64,000 nt of DNA, taken from the NCBI RefSeq assembly GCF_901933205.1, contig NC_044573.1, positions 57,047,993 to 57,111,992 on the forward strand, in the 5' to 3' direction. Positions 62,401-64,000 of this stretch are shown here, piece after piece. The position numbers were made by a program, and so were the translations under genes. Under the pieces are notes generated by a model. The model was not told the DNA's origin, did not search any database, and saw only the letters and a program-made list of their open reading frames with translations. This DNA comes from Camarhynchus parvulus. Lineage: Eukaryota; Chordata; Aves; Passeriformes; Thraupidae. Each line of letters starts with the position of its first letter. Positions within the stretch are counted from its first letter, which is position 1.

Positions 62401-64000
62401 TAATCCTATTGGCAGGATTTCAGATCCACTGTCTCACTTAACCGAGTTTCATTTCCCTTTGTACCTGAATACATGGCAGAACTACAAGCCTTGGAAAAAG
62501 GATCCCCAAGTGCTTGATAAGCATCAACAAAAGAGGCAGAAAAAAAGGGTTTCCATGTTGGTATAAACTCCACTGTATGTGTAAAGTGATTGTCATACTT
62601 ATGTAAGAATGTATTAGGGGATATCACTTCATCATGAAAATGAATTGGAGGATTGGAAAATAAAGCCTATTCCAGATTCTTTGAACTGAGATTTGAGTTT
62701 GAACAAACCTTCAAACTCTGTGCTATTTAGATTTTCCATCTGTAAAATTGAGATAATCATCCAATTAATCCTTAGGCTCAGTACTTCAAGATGCCACATA
62801 TTATCAATTTTCCCTGCCTCATGGAAGGCATACATCACTGCATGAGTGGTCACTGCTTTTCTTTCTTCTCACATACAGAAAAATACAGAACAAAGCAATA
62901 TTGCAACCAGTTTTTTATGCTAGTGCCTAGGACAGAGTGAGGATATAGTCTAGAAGGTCTGCAAACTGCCTACACAATAAGCACATGTAGTATCTGAAGC
63001 AAAATCCAGGCATATCTTCTCCTTGGCAATAAGTGCTGTGTGACTGAACAGCCAGAGAACAATTATCACTGTGGGCAGATGTGATTGCTGCCGAGACGTC
63101 TCACTTGCTCATCCATGGAAAAATGCTCCTTGCTCAGGCCAGAAGAAATTGAAAGGAAGCTGGGAGCATGCAAGGTTCATTGATTATTTCTGAGGGTTCA
63201 CAACCCATGGCAGAGAACTAGTTCAGACAGATTGGGAAGTGTCTCCAGCATTTGCCCAAATCTTTAACCAAAGTTGAAGTGAATTCAGGTAACATTCACT
63301 TTCCTGCATTAACTGTTTGTAAATGAGAGTGGGATAATGTGCAAGTGAATGACTTTGCTGTGGTTAGAGATGGCAAGGACCAGAAAATACAGTCTTATGA
63401 CACTTTGAGTCTGATTCCTGGGAAACAAGGAAGTATAGCCTTGGAAGGTATCCATAGGTCTGAGGGACATGTGAACATGTGGGAACTCTGCCCACTCAAC
63501 ATGCCTTGTTCATTGTGAGTGTTGTGTCAGCTCCATATACAGATACATTTTTATGCCACTGTTTACTTTAAAGTTAAATTCAACACTCAAAATTATTTCA
63601 GGCACATTTTATAATTTTTATTATAGCATACAAAGCATTAGTTTCTTTGTGACAGTTAAATTGTAGTCTTTAGTTTGACCTCCTTAAGTCTACATAAAAA
63701 GAGAAAAATGGCAATAAGTCCCATTTTTGGATAGTCTAGACATGATCTATGTTTCTATTACACCTTGTCTTATCTTGGAAAATACAGACAATGTTAATTA
63801 AATGGGAGGTTTTTTTCTGAACTTGATTTAGGATATAGGTACATATTATTGTGAGTCAACTGGAAGGGCTCAAATTTATAGCTCTGTTTGCCACTTTGTA
63901 GGAACTGTGTGTGTTTCTCCCTTGTGTCAAACAAAAGATTGTTTAAGCCTGGATGAGAGGGCCACGATGATGACTTCATCAAAAACAAATTTGAGAGGCA

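Larger units (their letters stand above)
48684..64000 (+). other. SGK1: SGK1.1 intron 2 (start; continues beyond window)
   Basis: Everything from the exon 2 donor to the right edge is intron, because the next coding exon of the long isoform and the alternative first exons of the canonical isoforms were not found. I looked for the expected peptides VREPCNHAN, TVKTEAAKGTLTYSRMRG and MKQRRMGLNDFIQ and saw none. The stretch contains poly-T tracts, four short tandem duplications or palindromes, a degenerate CR1 candidate and an enhancer candidate. If the downstream exons prove to be far away, alternative-promoter use rather than simple distance separates the isoforms. Confidence 0.85.
57284..64000. 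other. Intronic sequence to window edge
   Basis: Part of SGK1.1 intron 2. Contains two tandem duplications, the poly-T at 58829 and a 10-bp palindrome GAGACGTCTC (63093-63102) with a CRE-like core. No coding exon of SGK1 or another gene was recognised. Confidence 0.5.

Noticed and set aside
1..64000. CRISPR arrays, bacterial-type operons, tRNA or rRNA genes, viral gene sets
   Set aside because: No regularly spaced repeats, tRNA cloverleaf or rRNA motifs, or dense coding were seen; the window is vertebrate non-coding DNA around one gene.

Overview
ORGANISM AND LOCUS. This is vertebrate nuclear DNA, almost certainly from a bird. It is AT-rich and mostly non-coding. It carries several 5'-truncated CR1 retrotransposon tails of the avian type (ending in ATTCTATG-like repeats) and I recognise no SINEs. 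The one gene I can identify is SGK1 (serum/glucocorticoid-regulated kinase 1) on the + strand. The window holds only the first two coding exons of its long, neuronal, plasma-membrane isoform (SGK1.1, also called isoform 2). The kinase-domain exons lie beyond the right edge.

LAYOUT. Bases 1-24860 are the 5' intergenic flank. It holds one long antisense CR1 (8704-9510), a few microsatellites and short tandem duplications, a G-quadruplex-capable tract, and several stretches whose motif content suggests conserved regulatory elements (7000-7400, 15100-15620, 21640-22300). Bases 24860-25586 are the probable promoter and 5' leader of SGK1.1, with a long CT/CCCT polypyrimidine tract and several upstream ATGs. 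Coding exon 1 is 25587-25655 (23 codons) and ends at a strong phase-0 donor. Intron 1 (25656-48467, 22.8 kb) contains an ancient CR1-like relic, an LTR-like CCAAT-rich patch, two younger CR1 tails, a dense isolated CpG cluster (45261-45393) and two strong enhancer candidates (41430-41960 and 47200-47520). Coding exon 2 is 48468-48683 (72 codons, phase 0/0). The rest, 48684-64000, is intron 2 and holds another enhancer candidate with a glucocorticoid-response-element-like palindrome.

HOW IT WORKS TOGETHER. Joining exon 1 to exon 2 encodes residues 1-95 of SGK1.1. This N-terminus replaces the short hydrophobic N-terminus of canonical SGK1. From family knowledge, it places the kinase at the plasma membrane through phosphoinositide-binding basic residues. 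The exon junction falls inside that basic patch, so correct splicing assembles the membrane-binding motif. Everything else is most plausibly regulatory or neutral flank and intron. I found no evidence of a second protein-coding gene, RNA gene or novel multi-gene system.
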